From positions 20,274,001 to 20,338,000 of the forward strand of contig NC_060112.1 in assembly GCF_021155765.1 (NCBI RefSeq): 64,000 bases of DNA, in the 5' to 3' direction. Below are positions 25,315 through 37,507 of this stretch, piece by piece (position 1 is the first letter of the stretch; the number at the start of each line of letters is the position of its first letter). This DNA is from Diprion similis (taxonomy: Eukaryota > Arthropoda > Insecta > Hymenoptera > Diprionidae). The position numbers were made by a program, and so were the translations under genes. Below the pieces are notes generated by a model. The model was given only the letters and a program-made list of their open reading frames with translations. It was not told where the DNA came from and ran no database searches.

Positions 25315-28048
25315 GACGGGTTAAAAAGAACGAGGACGACTGATCGGCGAGGAAGTATAACGAGACAGATTACCCGCTTGGGGATTAGGAAAAATACATA
25401 CGCGCAGTTCGGATTACAATTGCAAATTAGCTGCGACAGCAGCAGCAACCTCAGTGTTAATTACAGAACAAGAAAGAAAGAATAAAGTAACGAAGGACGG
25501 ACAGCGTCTACATACGGGGTTCTTTTTTCATCCTTCAATCGAATGTTTCGATCTTTTCTGCACTTCGCGTAAAACTAAATTTAAGGCTAATTACATGAGG
25601 CTAATATCGACAGTTATATGTTTTTTTTTCTCATTTTGCCTGTCTGCAAACTGCAAAATACATGATATATGTTAAGTCTATGTATACCCTTGGCGAAAGC
25701 TGAATCATTCGACCAAGGAAGCGTATAAGGTACCTATACGTATGAAAATGTAAAGCGAAATTGTTTTGAACGAAATGGACGGTGAATGTAGTCGGCCGCG
25801 ATTTTCAAGATTTGCACGTAGGTGCATGGAACGTGATTTTGCAAATTGATCTGTACAAGCACGTGGGATGCGGTACGGTCAAGGTAGCGATCGGGAGCTT
25901 TCACTTTCCTCGGCACGTCCGTCAATGTTCAATCATTATTTTCGGCAAGCGGAAGATCGCGCAAATTCGAAAAGTTCACACATCTATTCGTCCGAATTAT
26001 TCCGAGTACCTAATAGATCGGTTGAAACTGCGCTGCAGCTCGGCTTGCATTATATAAATAATATAAAATTACCCGATATCCGAAAGTCATTCGAAACCCA
26101 TTCGCATTTTTTGGGGTGAGACAACAGGACGTACATACATATGGCTTCTGCTGAGACAGCAGTGGATAATTAGGAAAGGAAATTGGTATAGTTTTCTTTA
26201 GATACAGGCATATAAACCGTTCCTGACAGGTGTCAGTGTCTAATGTCTCAGGGCTGCTAATTAAGCCTACGATACACGTATTAATTGTATTAATTAATGT
26301 GCTATAATAGAATTTCCGATTGAAATTGGACGTTTTTGAAACCGCTTAAAAACGAGGCTGAAGTTATAGTAACATGAAAATGTAGCAAAATTGTAGTGAG
26401 AGAAGAATCACTGGTATTTTTGCAATTTTAGAACAAATATTTAAAATATAAGCACGTTTCGATTTGTTATAGTTTACTGAATCTCCGAAAATCCTAAAGT
26501 TGCAGAGGACCGATTTTTTCCGAACACGGATGTACATACAATAACGTTACTCACTTCAATCTCATGTTTCGAAGTCAGATTAGAATAAAAATAAAACTTA
26601 GATTAAAAAAAAATGGTAACGAGTTGCAGCTTCTTTACCGACAAGACCGAGGCGAAAACAAAACAACACAAAATGCAACAAATGAAAGCTAAGAAGAACA
26701 GAAAAATTCACTAGGATAGTTGTCGACAAATTAAAAAAAGCGTCGGTCGTCGGGTACGGACAGAGGCGCAATCTATAATCAATGCGGGCGACTTGAGACC
26801 TCGACTCGGCGAGTAAGTCAGTGTTCTTTAAGATTTCAAGTTCCCATTGTCGGTAATTGAAGATCGACAACTATGCCACACAGGCTAGAATCTCTCGATA
26901 TATAGGATTGTATAAATAGACGCAGTATATGCGTGTAGAAAAAAACCGCGAGTTAAGTCCAAAGTTAGGATATCTCAGAGATCGAACAAAAATGACTAAA
27001 GCGAACGCGCTGCGTTGTGTGCAATTAATGTTCAGCTGCACATCTAAATTCGTTACGGTCAGGGGATTTCAGTACAGACTGCATCATTTATGATTGTGAT
27101 TGAAAATATGTCGCATGCAACGGTTCTCGGGTTACACAAGGTGTGTCATTTCGTTTTGCATATTAAGCGTTGAGATAAAAACTGTCCCATGCGGTATAAG
27201 ATGATCATATGATTCAACCGGTACAGTTATTCAACCATAGCTCTCGTATATTTTTAGATCCACACAGCGCAGTCTCTTTTCTCAAATTAAGATACAGACA
27301 TTGTATTACACTAGTTTTATCCTACCCAGAGTTCAAGTTGTATACAATACAGACGTGCATGTGCGCAAGTTCGACGAGCCCCGAGCGATAAATTCAACAA
27401 TTCATTTTAATACCACGATCCTATCGGTGTGCAAATTACCGCCACATCCGATGACACGCACACATCTTTGTTCATGCGGTTACACATCGAAGGAATATCA
27501 ACGGTTCGTCTTTTCCTCCCCACCTTGAAGTCCTCAACGAGACGCCGGCTGGCGTTAAAGGTGAAATAAAAAATGACAGCAGCCTTCGGCTTCGGCTTCG
27601 CTTCCCGCCCCCTCATCCTCCCAACATCCGACGGTTCGCCGACGTCTGGCCGGCCCGAAGCAGACGGTGCAAGCAGCACCTGTCGGTCGTTGAATCCTGC
27701 GAATCCTGCACGCAGTGTCGGGATTTGTGGATAAAAAAGCGACGATAATTTTTCGTCGAAAGAATGAGCAAACGCAGGGCGGCGGCGATGAGGACAGATG
27801 ATTTATTATACAGTTATAAGATAAACCGTTACACTGTCTTCGTCACTTCTTCTTTATTCTTTATGTATAGATCTATTTGTTCCTAGGTAAGGTATACACG
27901 CGAACTTGGCGAATATCCGGCTTTATCCGGTTCAGACTGCTTTTGTGTGTGCAGTGTTAGAAATCAGGCTGATTATATATTTCTTTGTGCAGGAAAACAT
28001 TTCGCGATAGCGTACGGTGGAGGATTTTTCACGGAGATTAAAATTATG

Positions 28049-28068
28049 TACACACACACACACACACG
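28049..28068 (+). repeat. CA microsatellite
   Basis: About ten CA units. Confidence 0.85.
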
Positions 28069-28515
28069 CATACAGACATGTATTTTCTTAGCCATAAGGA
28101 GTACATACAAGGCGTAAGTATTCCATGACGAATACTGATCGTAAATCGTGCCAAGTTCGCTAGCGACGGGCAAGAATGTAGTCGGAGGTCGACGGCTCGT
28201 TGTCGGAAGTTATTAGAAACACAAGATCGGTTACAAACAAAGAGCTGTCACAACGTTGACTCATAGGTTCGACACGATGATTAACGACGACAGTTGTATC
28301 GCGGTGTGGTACAAATAGGAGAAGGTTTAAGGAAAGATGAGAACGGATTCGCGAAGGAAGAGATGCGGATGCGAATCGGCGACAATGATAAAATTTATAC
28401 CCCCCCATGGGATCCTCAAACCTGTGGGGTTTCGAGTATTGAACCGCCGAGAGAACCACGTTGGTGTCTCGAACAAAATTCCGAATTTCATGAATAGTAT
28501 GAAAGTTTTACTCAC

Positions 28516-28571
28516 TTGCTGGAGTTGCGGGTGCCGTCTTTCAGCCCTTGGAAAGTTCCGGTGGACGTCAT
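28516..28571 (-). CDS. Weak candidate first coding exon of an unknown minus-strand gene
   Basis: Reading leftwards from an ATG in fair context (AGCAATGACG), 18 codons give MTSTGTFQGLKDGTRNSS and end at a consensus donor (AGCAA|GTGAGT). If real, the gene extends to the left and part of the 28 kb before it would be its introns. Against it: the surrounding 500 bp is GC-richer and open in several frames on both strands, the exon is short, I recognise no family, and no second exon was found. It is listed only because start context and donor are both good. Confidence 0.2.
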
Positions 28572-29787
28572 TGCTGTTTATCGTGAGATTAGGAAAGTGC
28601 GAAGATCCTGCTTTACACACGACTGGGCGAACCACGGCTTTTACTCGCCGAACGAAATCAAATACCACTCGGCAATGCTATTGGTCCGTTAAGGAAATAG
28701 CACCAACGCGATGTTACTACTCGCGTCAAGTGAACGACACGATAATAACGCGGCAACGACCAGAATATTCGCTACGTCAAACGGAAGTTGATCACTTCAC
28801 GAAATTCCTGCAAACTAACGCTTGCGAATGCCAACCGTGAATTCAACCGTATGTTACGAGGAATCGAGTAGTAACAAGATCTTCCGCTAGAGGCACTGCT
28901 TGTACCACCAATTCGAATCGAGACCTCGAAATACATGGATTAGCACTTACCTTTATAGAGATAGCCAACAGAAAGAAAAAGAAGAAGAAATACTAAAAGT
29001 TGGCCGAAGTGTGTTAAATACGGTTACCCTAATGGGGTTTTATGTCTCGTATTATGAGATTGCTTGTTCAATGGCTCCCGTCGATAAAGAAAATACCGGA
29101 TCGCTAACATGGCTTCTTGTGGTCCCAGACCCACTTAGCCACTAAGTACTGATCACGAAAATTTGCCTAGAGTAGCCATCTTCAAATTCTTCCGTCAACG
29201 TCTACGATAATCACTCTGTGATAGTAAATATTTTGCAAATTTATTGTTATATCCTGAAAATATTTTGAATCCAAGAAATGTTTGGGCTAATTTTTACAGG
29301 GTTTTTTCATCACCATTGAAAAACCGCAGTCTAAAATTCTTATATCTCTATGTTGACCACATGCCGTAGCGTAATATTTACCATCTAACTTTTGAACAAA
29401 AGTTTTAGTATTTTTTCGTAGTAAAATGTTTAAAAACGAGGTCGGTTCGGATTCTGAGAAAAATCTAAAACCTTTTTCACGTAAGCTGGACGTAATTTGA
29501 ATAAGAATATCGATGTGTAGTAGATTGATTTTGAACAAACGTCTTTGTATTTTAACTGTTACAATTCAACATGGTGGATCGAATATTTGCAATTTGACCA
29601 TGGAGTGTGTAGATTGCGCACATCATGAAAGCAGCGAGTATCGCTTCTACAAAATCCGTAATTCGATGGGTGTGAAATAAATTACAAAACTTACAGTAAT
29701 TTAAGCTGAATACACATATTGGTGGTGAAATGCACGTGAAACTGTAGCGTATTTCGATGGTTTTTCGCGTGATTGTAAAGATCGAAA
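28572..29787. other. Non-coding; upstream flank of the ING gene
   Basis: Contains overlapping open frames on both strands with no recognisable product. The stretch from about 29,290 to 29,620 (including a CAACATGGTGGATC-like motif) looks like a decayed interspersed repeat, but its ends are not visible. The ING promoter and any 5-prime UTR exon should lie in the last few hundred bases. Confidence 0.35.
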
Positions 29788-31080
29788 ATGTTGAATCAAG
29801 CAGTCATCGAGGCTTTGTACTCCGCAACTTACATCGAAAATTACTTAGACTGTGTTGAAAATCTTCCAAATGATCTTCAAAGACACGTCTCGCGACTACG
29901 GGAGCTGGACGCTACCTGTCAAAGTAATTAATTCATCGTCACTTTACATTAAAACAGCTCGTAATGAAATAAAAAACTGCTACTTTACGTTGTTTCACAT
30001 ATTATTCACTTTTTTCTGTTTCATATTTAAGGTTATACCGTAACTCTCTTTTGTTCTAATACGCTGCATAAACGTCGCCAGTTTCTGACAGAATAGGTTA
30101 ATAATAATTTTATTGATATTGAAATTGGAGTTCAGGCTGATAACAGATTTCATATTGATCCAATTGAATTCAGACTTTCACCAAAGTGCATGTATAACCA
30201 CGACTAAATAAAAATTTTTTTAGGCTATTTGAGAGACGTTGATCAACAACAAGATATACTGCGAAGCGACGTCGACATGTCAACCTGGAGACGAGCGTTG
30301 CTAAAAGTTCAACAAGCCTTGATAGCGGCACAAGAAATTGGGGATGAAAAATTACAGATAGTACAACAGGTTCAAGATCACATTGAGAATAAGTCTCGTC
30401 AATTGGATTTGGACTACCGCAATTTAGGTATTTTGAGATATTTTTTATTAATATACCAAAAATTAGCACCCATTATCCTCAATCTAAAACCTAATTTCTG
30501 TTTTATCACAGATTTTGGCAAGGAACAGGAAGCCACAGAACCAGCACGAGATTCTAATGCAAATGTCAACACAGCAACGACTGGGGCTGCCAACACGTCT
30601 GAGAGGCAAACAAAACGAACTAGAAGGCCTAGGAATGACACTTTGGTCGAATCCGCACATGCTATGGACATAGTTGTGGCAACAGAGACGCGTTCAGCTA
30701 CCTTGGCTGCAGCGAATACAGGGTCGCAGAAAAAAGCAGCTGCTGCTACTACGGGCAAAAAGAAGAAGAGAAGACGCCAGGTCACTCAACAAAATCAACA
30801 TCGCGAGGATACTCCCCCACCGCCCGAAGATGCGATTGATCCTGACGAGCCAACATATTGCCTTTGCGATCAGATCTCATACGGAGAAATGATCCTTTGC
30901 GACAATGATCTGTGTCCTATAGAGTGGTTCCACTTTTCATGCGTCTCTCTAAGCACTAAACCTAAGGGGAAATGGTTTTGTCCCAAATGTAGGGGAGACC
31001 GACCGAATGTTATGAAACCTAAGGCTCAGTTTCTCAAAGAACTTGAAAGGTACAATAAAGAGAAGGAGGAGAAATCATAG
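29788..31080 (+). CDS. Inhibitor of growth protein, ING1/2 type, PHD finger
   Basis: Three coding exons, 29,788-29,923, 30,224-30,427 and 30,512-31,080, join in frame to 302 residues. Residues 1-113 form the ING N-terminal coiled-coil region ([35 protein letters not shown]). A basic linker with KKKKRRR follows, then a C-terminal PHD finger at about 229-274 with the full C4HC3 set ([30 protein letters not shown]) and a lysine-rich tail. In this family the PHD finger binds histone H3 trimethylated at Lys4, and ING1/2 proteins belong to Sin3-HDAC complexes in the nucleus. The PHD sequence and the lysine-rich tail fit ING1/2 better than ING3, 4 or 5. The start follows the conserved N-terminus. 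Intron 2 is 84 nt with no in-frame stop. The gene points towards the RAD6-type gene. Confidence 0.93.
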
Positions 31081-32959
31081 CGATAAAAAAAGTGCTGGGA
31101 ATAAAATAGTATACCCATTATTCGATTGATTCGTCATTGTTTGTGCAACGATTCCGTTTTATTTACTACAGACTATTTTAGATGTTCTTCTAAACTTACA
31201 ATGCATGTTGAAACTCTATTGCCGGAATTACCTATATTGACCACAAGTTTTTTTTCAATGGAATATTTTCAACCAACTTTCAGTTTCCTTTAGAATAATT
31301 CACTATTCAATTCACACAGTATGGAAATCTTTCAAACATCAATTTTATCATTTTCAAACATAATACACAGTTAATAATTAATGTTATATTTAAATGTGCT
31401 GAAACTAATTTTATGATTTTAACATGATTAATCACGTTCGATTCACTTCTAACTTGGTACACATTTAAGGCGTTGAGTTCATCATTGTTTTTCTCGTGTT
31501 GAAGTATTATTACCGTATTTCACGGGAATCGAGTCGAAACCCAATTTTTTTTGAGTATTTTTATTTATTCTCTTGTAGATTGGAATTAAGTTGAACTGTG
31601 TAAATAAATCGTGATGAAAACTTATACAGCAGAAAAGTATTTCCTTAAACTACAATAAGATTTTTAATATAGTGAATGAGCATATGGCAAACAGTAAGAA
31701 TAATGTCATATGGAATATCCAATAAAATGTTTCACTTTCTCGTTATGTTTATCAGCTAATATTAAGTACAGCAATTACGAAATAAATCTGTCATCATATT
31801 GCACAATTCTCTTTACTTCCAGATTGAATAAAATTTATAAACTTTGTTCATTCTATATCGTAATTTATAATATGAATGAATTTTGCGTTTGAATGGGTGA
31901 ATTTTCCCTGTTATATATAAGAGACACGTGGTGCTACATTACATCAATAAAAGAAGCGTTAGATTTTTAAATAGATAATTAACGAATAATCTTTCGATCC
32001 AAAGGTGAATTCATAAGATTTACTACACATCACTTGATGCTAAGATGACATAGACATACATATATGTATATAGTTTTTATACAATCGGTATTTGAGAATT
32101 ATACAAATCAACCTAAGTACGTTCAGAACGGTAAAGCCTAGGACCTTAGCCTTGCATTGTTAATTCATTAAATGAATACCTAATATGAATAATAATTTTC
32201 AAAAAGAGTGCACAAGCAAATTTACCAATTTAATCATTCGTATAATCGGGTCAATGTTGAGACACAGTTAATGACATATTATTTAGTTGCATCAAGTTAT
32301 TTTTTCCAGAGTATTATTTAATCCTAATTGAGATTTGCATCTGAAATACATCCCGAGTTGCATATTAAATTGATAAGTGTTTTTGTAAAATTTGTTAATA
32401 AAGCCTGAATCAGCAGTTACAGCAGTGTTCTGTTATTAATCCCTGCAAAATGTGTAAAAACGAAACATTCTTTTCCAGTTTAATAATGTTAAAAATACAT
32501 TTCTCATTACCGTATTGACTACATTGCATGGGTCTGCGTAAAAATGCGGAGAACAATTTGAATAATCATTTTATTTGTTTAAAATACACACAACACTGTG
32601 TAATGGTTGTGAAAGTATTCCACAAAATTGTAAACATTGAAATACATTTATAGCTTTCCATCTCAATTAAATTCTGGCTCAATTCGTGTTTGTGAATAAA
32701 GCAATTCAAGAACAATCCCTGTTTGTACATGAAGGTAAAATTTTCTTGTCATGAAGTAGAACTACCTAACCATAATCCCATAATAATCATTTAATCCAAA
32801 GTATCTTGTCATTTGAGATGCCCTTATAGACCAATAAGACGGCATTGAAGCAGCTCAGTTTACTGATTATAGCGACAGTCATAAAGTAAATTTATCATCA
32901 TATTATATATGTATACGCTTGAATGTAAGCTGTCTATACTTAATAAGTGTTACCTAATG
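31081..32959. other. Tail-to-tail intergenic region, ING 3-prime UTR and RAD6 3-prime UTR
   Basis: AT-rich, no gene. AATAAA signals on the plus strand at 31,100-31,105 and 31,603-31,608 could end the ING transcript. TTTATT motifs near 32,570 could serve the longer RAD6 transcript on the minus strand. Confidence 0.6.
31603..31608 (+). terminator. Polyadenylation signal, ING gene
   Basis: AATAAA about 520 bp past the stop codon. A nearer copy at 31,100-31,105 lies only 20 bp after the stop. Confidence 0.4.
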
Positions 32960-33115
32960 TCAGCGGGGATCTTCCGTGTGACTCTCCTGAAAGTTGAGCC
33001 AAGACTGCTCGACAACCGTGGCCACCCGTTTCTCATATTCCCGTTTATTTTCTTGATACAACTGTGCAGCTAGTGAATTTGCCGGAGAGTTAGGATTTGG
33101 TTCATCCAAGAGAGA
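32960..33115 (-). CDS. Ubc6: Alternative distal terminal exon of the RAD6-type E2
   Basis: A second, complete version of the last exon, 156 nt, preceded by a good acceptor (CTGTGTTTCAG) in the same phase 0. Joined to the first three exons it gives 161 residues. It reads [20 protein letters not shown], then [16 protein letters not shown] and a unique tail [11 protein letters not shown]. In the shared part it is closer to vertebrate UBE2A/UBE2B (which have [14 protein letters not shown] and VEQSW) than to the proximal exon of the same gene. Having one acceptor, an intact frame and a stop codon, it fits a mutually exclusive 3-prime terminal exon, chosen by splicing together with poly-A site choice. 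The two terminal exons lie about 1.27 kb apart. Confidence 0.85.
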   Translation of the reverse strand, partial: SLLDEPNPNSPANSLAAQLYQENKREYEKRVATVVEQSWLNFQESHTEDPR

Positions 33116-33502
33116 CTGAAACACAGACAGTTTCAATGTCGTTCAAGAATGTTTGATGAAAAAACAGAAAATGTCAACAAGTTGAATAATAAAAAATGCG
33201 GTAATTTTAGATACACCAGTTATTATAAGCCAATCACTGAATAACTTATCCCGTGTCCTTGCGATAAATGAAAGTGAGTTGATGCTACTCATATGACGTA
33301 CCATTATCGGGTCATAATTTATACAAAAATTAGAAAAAAATGTATAACATCCTACCTATTGATGCAGTGTAGTTAGTCAGTTAGTTAATAATATTTCTTA
33401 ATAAATATATTTATTACCTTAATAATATAAAAAATATTCATTTACATTTTATGATGGATCTAATATTATATTATCTCGTTTTACTTGCTTTGCTGCTTGC
33501 TA

Positions 33503-33537
33503 AAGGAGAGAAAGAGAAGGAGAGAGAAAGAGAGAAA
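33503..33537 (+). repeat. GA-rich simple repeat
   Basis: GAGAAA/GAGA units inside the RAD6 intron between the two terminal exons. Confidence 0.75.
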
Positions 33538-33720
33538 GCTATTTAATAGCTGTACTTTCTAATATCTATGATTATATGAGAAACGAAAGAGCAACAGTTT
33601 GAGATGTTGTAGATAGCAATTGTTATGTAATGCCACTAGGTAAATAAGTGCACGCCGATTATTTATTCAATAACAATGATAATTATAGTTTATTGGTGAT
33701 TCAGTTGTAATACAAATATA

Positions 33721-33860
33721 CTTTACGGGCTTTGCCCGGAGCGCGAGATAGGCCGACCTTACCCAGCCGTCGCTCAATTAGCACAAAACTGTGTCGCGTA
33801 GACGCTACGCGTTTGGTACGCTCGCACACGCACACACTCATACGCTAACGCGATACATCA
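33721..33860. other. GC-rich island with two perfect hairpins
   Basis: Inside an AT-rich intron, this piece carries CGGGC-TTT-GCCCG (33,726-33,738) and CGCGTAG-ACG-CTACGCG (33,795-33,811), both perfect stems with 3-base loops, plus a GCACACGCACAC stretch. Its composition differs sharply from both flanks, so it may be inserted DNA. No transposon ends or gene seen. Confidence 0.4.
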
Positions 33861-34246
33861 CAGCAATGACTGTTCATAAGTGTAAAATTCTACCTGTACG
33901 CTCTGCACCGTTATTGAGTCTACTATATTGGGTAAAAATAATAAAATTGATTATATAATTTGAAATTATGCATTTTATTATATGTATGTATATATAGATG
34001 AATTTCGGTAATATATGAAGTACTAAAATTAAATAGAAGTACAACTCTGTGCCTGGTTTAGAGTGAAGAATTGTTTCTAGCACAGAAACAACAAAGCTAT
34101 GCAATAATTATTTCCTAATATTAAATATTTCTAATTTCGTGTTCCAAATATTGAATAAATAAATACACAATTTAATAATAATTTATTATACAACATTGTA
34201 AAAATTCGCTCTAATGTTGCACATTGCATTTGTTGTAAGGAGGTTG

Positions 34247-34252
34247 TTTATT
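34247..34252 (-). terminator. Polyadenylation signal after the proximal RAD6 terminal exon
   Basis: AATAAA on the minus strand, about 140 bp beyond the proximal stop codon and before the distal exon, so the short transcript could end here. Confidence 0.5.
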
Positions 34253-34389
34253 CTTTTTCTTGTTGCAGGGTGTGACGTGCTAAATCCTAGGTGTTAGCTT
34301 GATGGTAAGGCCCTCAGTGGCTGTAAATTCTTCCCCCGTATTTGAAGACCATCGGCTGATTGATACATCGATAGTGACAACAGTTGCCA

Positions 34390-37300
34390 CTAATCCACAA
34401 AACTCTGCTCCACGCAAGCCTTAACTCGTTTCTCGTACTCACGTCGGTTTTCTTTGTAAAGTTGCGCTGCCATCGAGTTAGCAGGAGAGTTCGGATTTGG
34501 ATCACTTAACAGCGACTGCAATAACATAAGTCGTACTTCTTAAATATCTATTTCAACGTCTGTGGACCTCATTATCATTCTGTCGAAAAGATGAATCTAC
34601 ACCTATCATGTAATGATTTATAAAATTCTTGATGAACAGGGCAGATAGTACGCATCAATTTCTGTGCTACAAATCCTTTCCAACAGCACTCTAGAGGAAA
34701 AATTTTCTCAACATCAAAAACCTCACAAGCATAAAAGCAAAAAGTTCAAAATTAGTTCAAATCAAATTTCTGGTCCTTTTTTCCTTACTTTGCAAGGTAG
34801 CTTTGATATAAAAATTATACTGAAGAGGGTTGTTGAAATGTGTACTCTCAAAGCTGTTCACCAAAAAATCCATTAATCACGACTATTATTATTCCAGTAC
34901 AACAGTAATGCGACAGACATTGGTAAGGATTCGTTAATAAACTTCGTGCAAATTTAACTCACATTCTTTAAATTATATGTTAGCCCACTATTCTATGCAT
35001 AAAGATTTTATACATCTCAACAACACGTTAATCAGACTTTTGAATTGCAACCGCTGTTAAGCACAAAACAAATTTTCTTAGCGCAAATTCAGCGGTTAAA
35101 ATTTATAGCGTAAGTTTGGTGAGGAGGTCAATGCAGGCAGGTAAAAAAAAGAACTACCTAAAGTATCCTGGTTGTAATTTGTATATTTCTACCTTATTAA
35201 TAGTGCACTACTCAGAACCTTGATATACATAACAAAGTGTTGGCTTGGATTTTTTTTAATGCTGCATCGTAAAGATTTAAATAATCGTTCAGTCATAGTT
35301 AGAAATTGTTCTCGCAACGCTGGATTCATTAATTCAAAATATAAATGAGCAAGTAGAATTAACTTTTGAATAGCTATTAATTTGAGTAGTACCAACTTGT
35401 AGCTTGGATAATTCACATTCTAAAACATCCACAGCATGGTATGTTTGCGTTTACAAAGGATAATGTTAATTAGACATAGGCAAAATAAAATATCACGGTC
35501 AAGAAGTAGTTGCAGTGGGAGTTTCAGAATGGAATTACACTATTTCAAACACAAGCAAGGCAGGACTGTGCATTCATGTATCATCGGACATACCTGTATT
35601 GATGTCAGAATGGCAGATACGTCATACGTTGGGCTCCAGCGATTTTGCAATATATCGAGACAGATTCCTCCATCAGCATATACATTAGGGTGGAACATCT
35701 TACTGACAAATCTCACAGTCGGTGGTTTATTAGGATACTCCTCAGTGAACTCTATGGTTAGTTTAAACGTCCCATCTTCAAATGGAGTGTCATGTGGTCT
35801 GGAATTTAAGACAGTGATGATAAAAATACTTCAAAGATTCATCATATTTTTCTGTAATAAAATAGCTGAATGTTGAACTAACTATACTGCCTCTGTTAAC
35901 AGCTGTAATTTGGCTGACAATTGACCTTGAAGCAACAATATAAATAGTGATTCATCCAAACTGGTGAATAACTATACGGATGCTGGTCAGATAATGCCAT
36001 TCACAAGTTCAATAATAACAATCATATTATAATTGCTAATAAGGTATTATTTGATTGGTCGCTATCTTGAGAGTAGAATTTATAACGATCAATCGTATAA
36101 AACAGGGTAATACATATTTGCTGAAATTGAATCAGCTGAAAATATAAGTTATAAATATTTATGATCTGATGTCCGAATAATGCGTTCTTTTGAGTATTCG
36201 ATTCATTGTAATCACAAAGAAGATAATTTTCTTACTTATTGATCTCTTTGTCATTGTCAATTTCTTTTGTATTAGGTCTTCCAAAGACTTACCCAAAAAT
36301 AACTGCATTCCAAATCATGATATTATTATCTGTTGGTGCGCCAGATACTCCGGTTGGTGGGTCTTCTTGTAACCTACAAATAAAGCACAAGATTTGTCAA
36401 GCTTTTGGATATTATAAGACAATCAAATCCTTAATCCATTTTTTATCGGTAGCTTAACAGTTTTCACTTCAAACTAGTTCAATGTCGAAGTAAATCTATT
36501 TAGAAAAAAAAAACAGTAGAGAAACTGAATGCCTAATTGTTATTCGATCGATATTATTTTTCTTGAAAATAGCAAAATAACGTTTAATGTTCTGTACATA
36601 AACTCAGTTTACGCAAACAAAAAGCTAAATTCTAATGAAACACAACTGTCCAATGTATACCATATTTAATCATAGTGAAGACGAGTCTGCATACGAATGT
36701 TCACATTGATTAACAATTTAAGGATAAACTAAAACTCGATGAAAACCGAACATTGAACCACCTGAGGTTTGACAGTTTAGTTGCCCACTTGATGAGTTAC
36801 TTGATTGAAAAATAAATTAATCTGAGGGCAGATGGTAGTTGGTTTGTCGCGACTATCTGATAGCTGTTACCAACCATGTCCCTTACGCTACTTTCAGCAA
36901 ATCACAAGCATATTTACACGTGCGAATATCGCACGTTGCCAAATTAATGAGTAGATATATTTGATTTTCATTGAATTGCGAAAGAGAACAAAGAAGAGAT
37001 CAGCCGAAGGTTTCAACATCGACTATGGATAAGTGGAGGACATTGTGACAATGCGATCCATCTGACCTAGAACATCTAACATGTACGACATAAGGCATGG
37101 CGATAAAATTTCAATTTCAACATAAACCTGGTATTAGAGTGAAACAATTTTCATTGGAGATAGATGAATGATTGGAATAAACAAGTAGTAGAAGAAAGAC
37201 GATAGAGTTGTTTAAAGTGTATGAAAATACAGCGTGTATCCTCTGCACAGTTCTCACGGCCTTCTAATAATAATTTCGGAGCACAAGTCACGGTGACGTT

Positions 37301-37507
37301 CATAGCGGGTAAAACGTCGGTTGTGTTGGTGAATTGGTGAGCATGTGATCATCGTAACGAAACGCGTTTTAACGGGTTAAAACTCTATCGTCGGGGATGA
37401 CGCGGAGCAGTGAGGTTGAACCGATTATCACGATGCAATCGAGGGACTTATTGGATTACGTACCTTTTGAAGTCCCTCATGAGTCTCCTTCTGGCAGGGG
37501 TGGACAT
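34390..37507 (-). CDS. Ubc6: RAD6/UBE2A-type ubiquitin-conjugating enzyme E2, proximal-exon form
   Basis: Exons on the minus strand: 37,507-37,464, 36,373-36,293, 35,798-35,594 and terminal exon 34,515-34,390, giving 151 residues, the usual RAD6 length. It starts [20 protein letters not shown] and carries the E2 core with catalytic Cys88 in the [14 protein letters not shown] motif and the HPN motif (FHPNVYAD). The third exon ends exactly after codon 110 (phase 0). The terminal exon begins [14 protein letters not shown] and ends [10 protein letters not shown], nearly identical to the C-terminus I recall for Drosophila Ubc6. RAD6 E2s work with Bre1-type ligases to monoubiquitinate histone H2B and with RAD18 on PCNA. 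The N-terminus and splice sites are canonical throughout. Open frames on the opposite strand at 35,436-35,876 are antisense shadows. Confidence 0.96.

Larger units (their letters stand above)
22601..28290. other. Non-coding segment, no recognised gene
   Basis: AT-rich with CA repeats at 25,288-25,314 and 28,049-28,068 and a perfect 12-bp-arm palindrome at 24,787-24,818. The GC-richer block at 25,070-25,250 has AG and GT borders but no convincing frame. A small plus-strand open frame near 27,570 is repeat-derived (TTCGGC units). Confidence 0.4.

Noticed and set aside
28337-28840. 167-codon open frame on the plus strand
   Set aside because: The opposite strand is open for over 100 codons across the same bases, the local DNA is GC-richer so stops are scarce, and the product resembles no family I know.
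35436-35876. 146-codon open frame on the plus strand
   Set aside because: It is the antisense of the third RAD6 exon, whose minus-strand translation is unmistakable.
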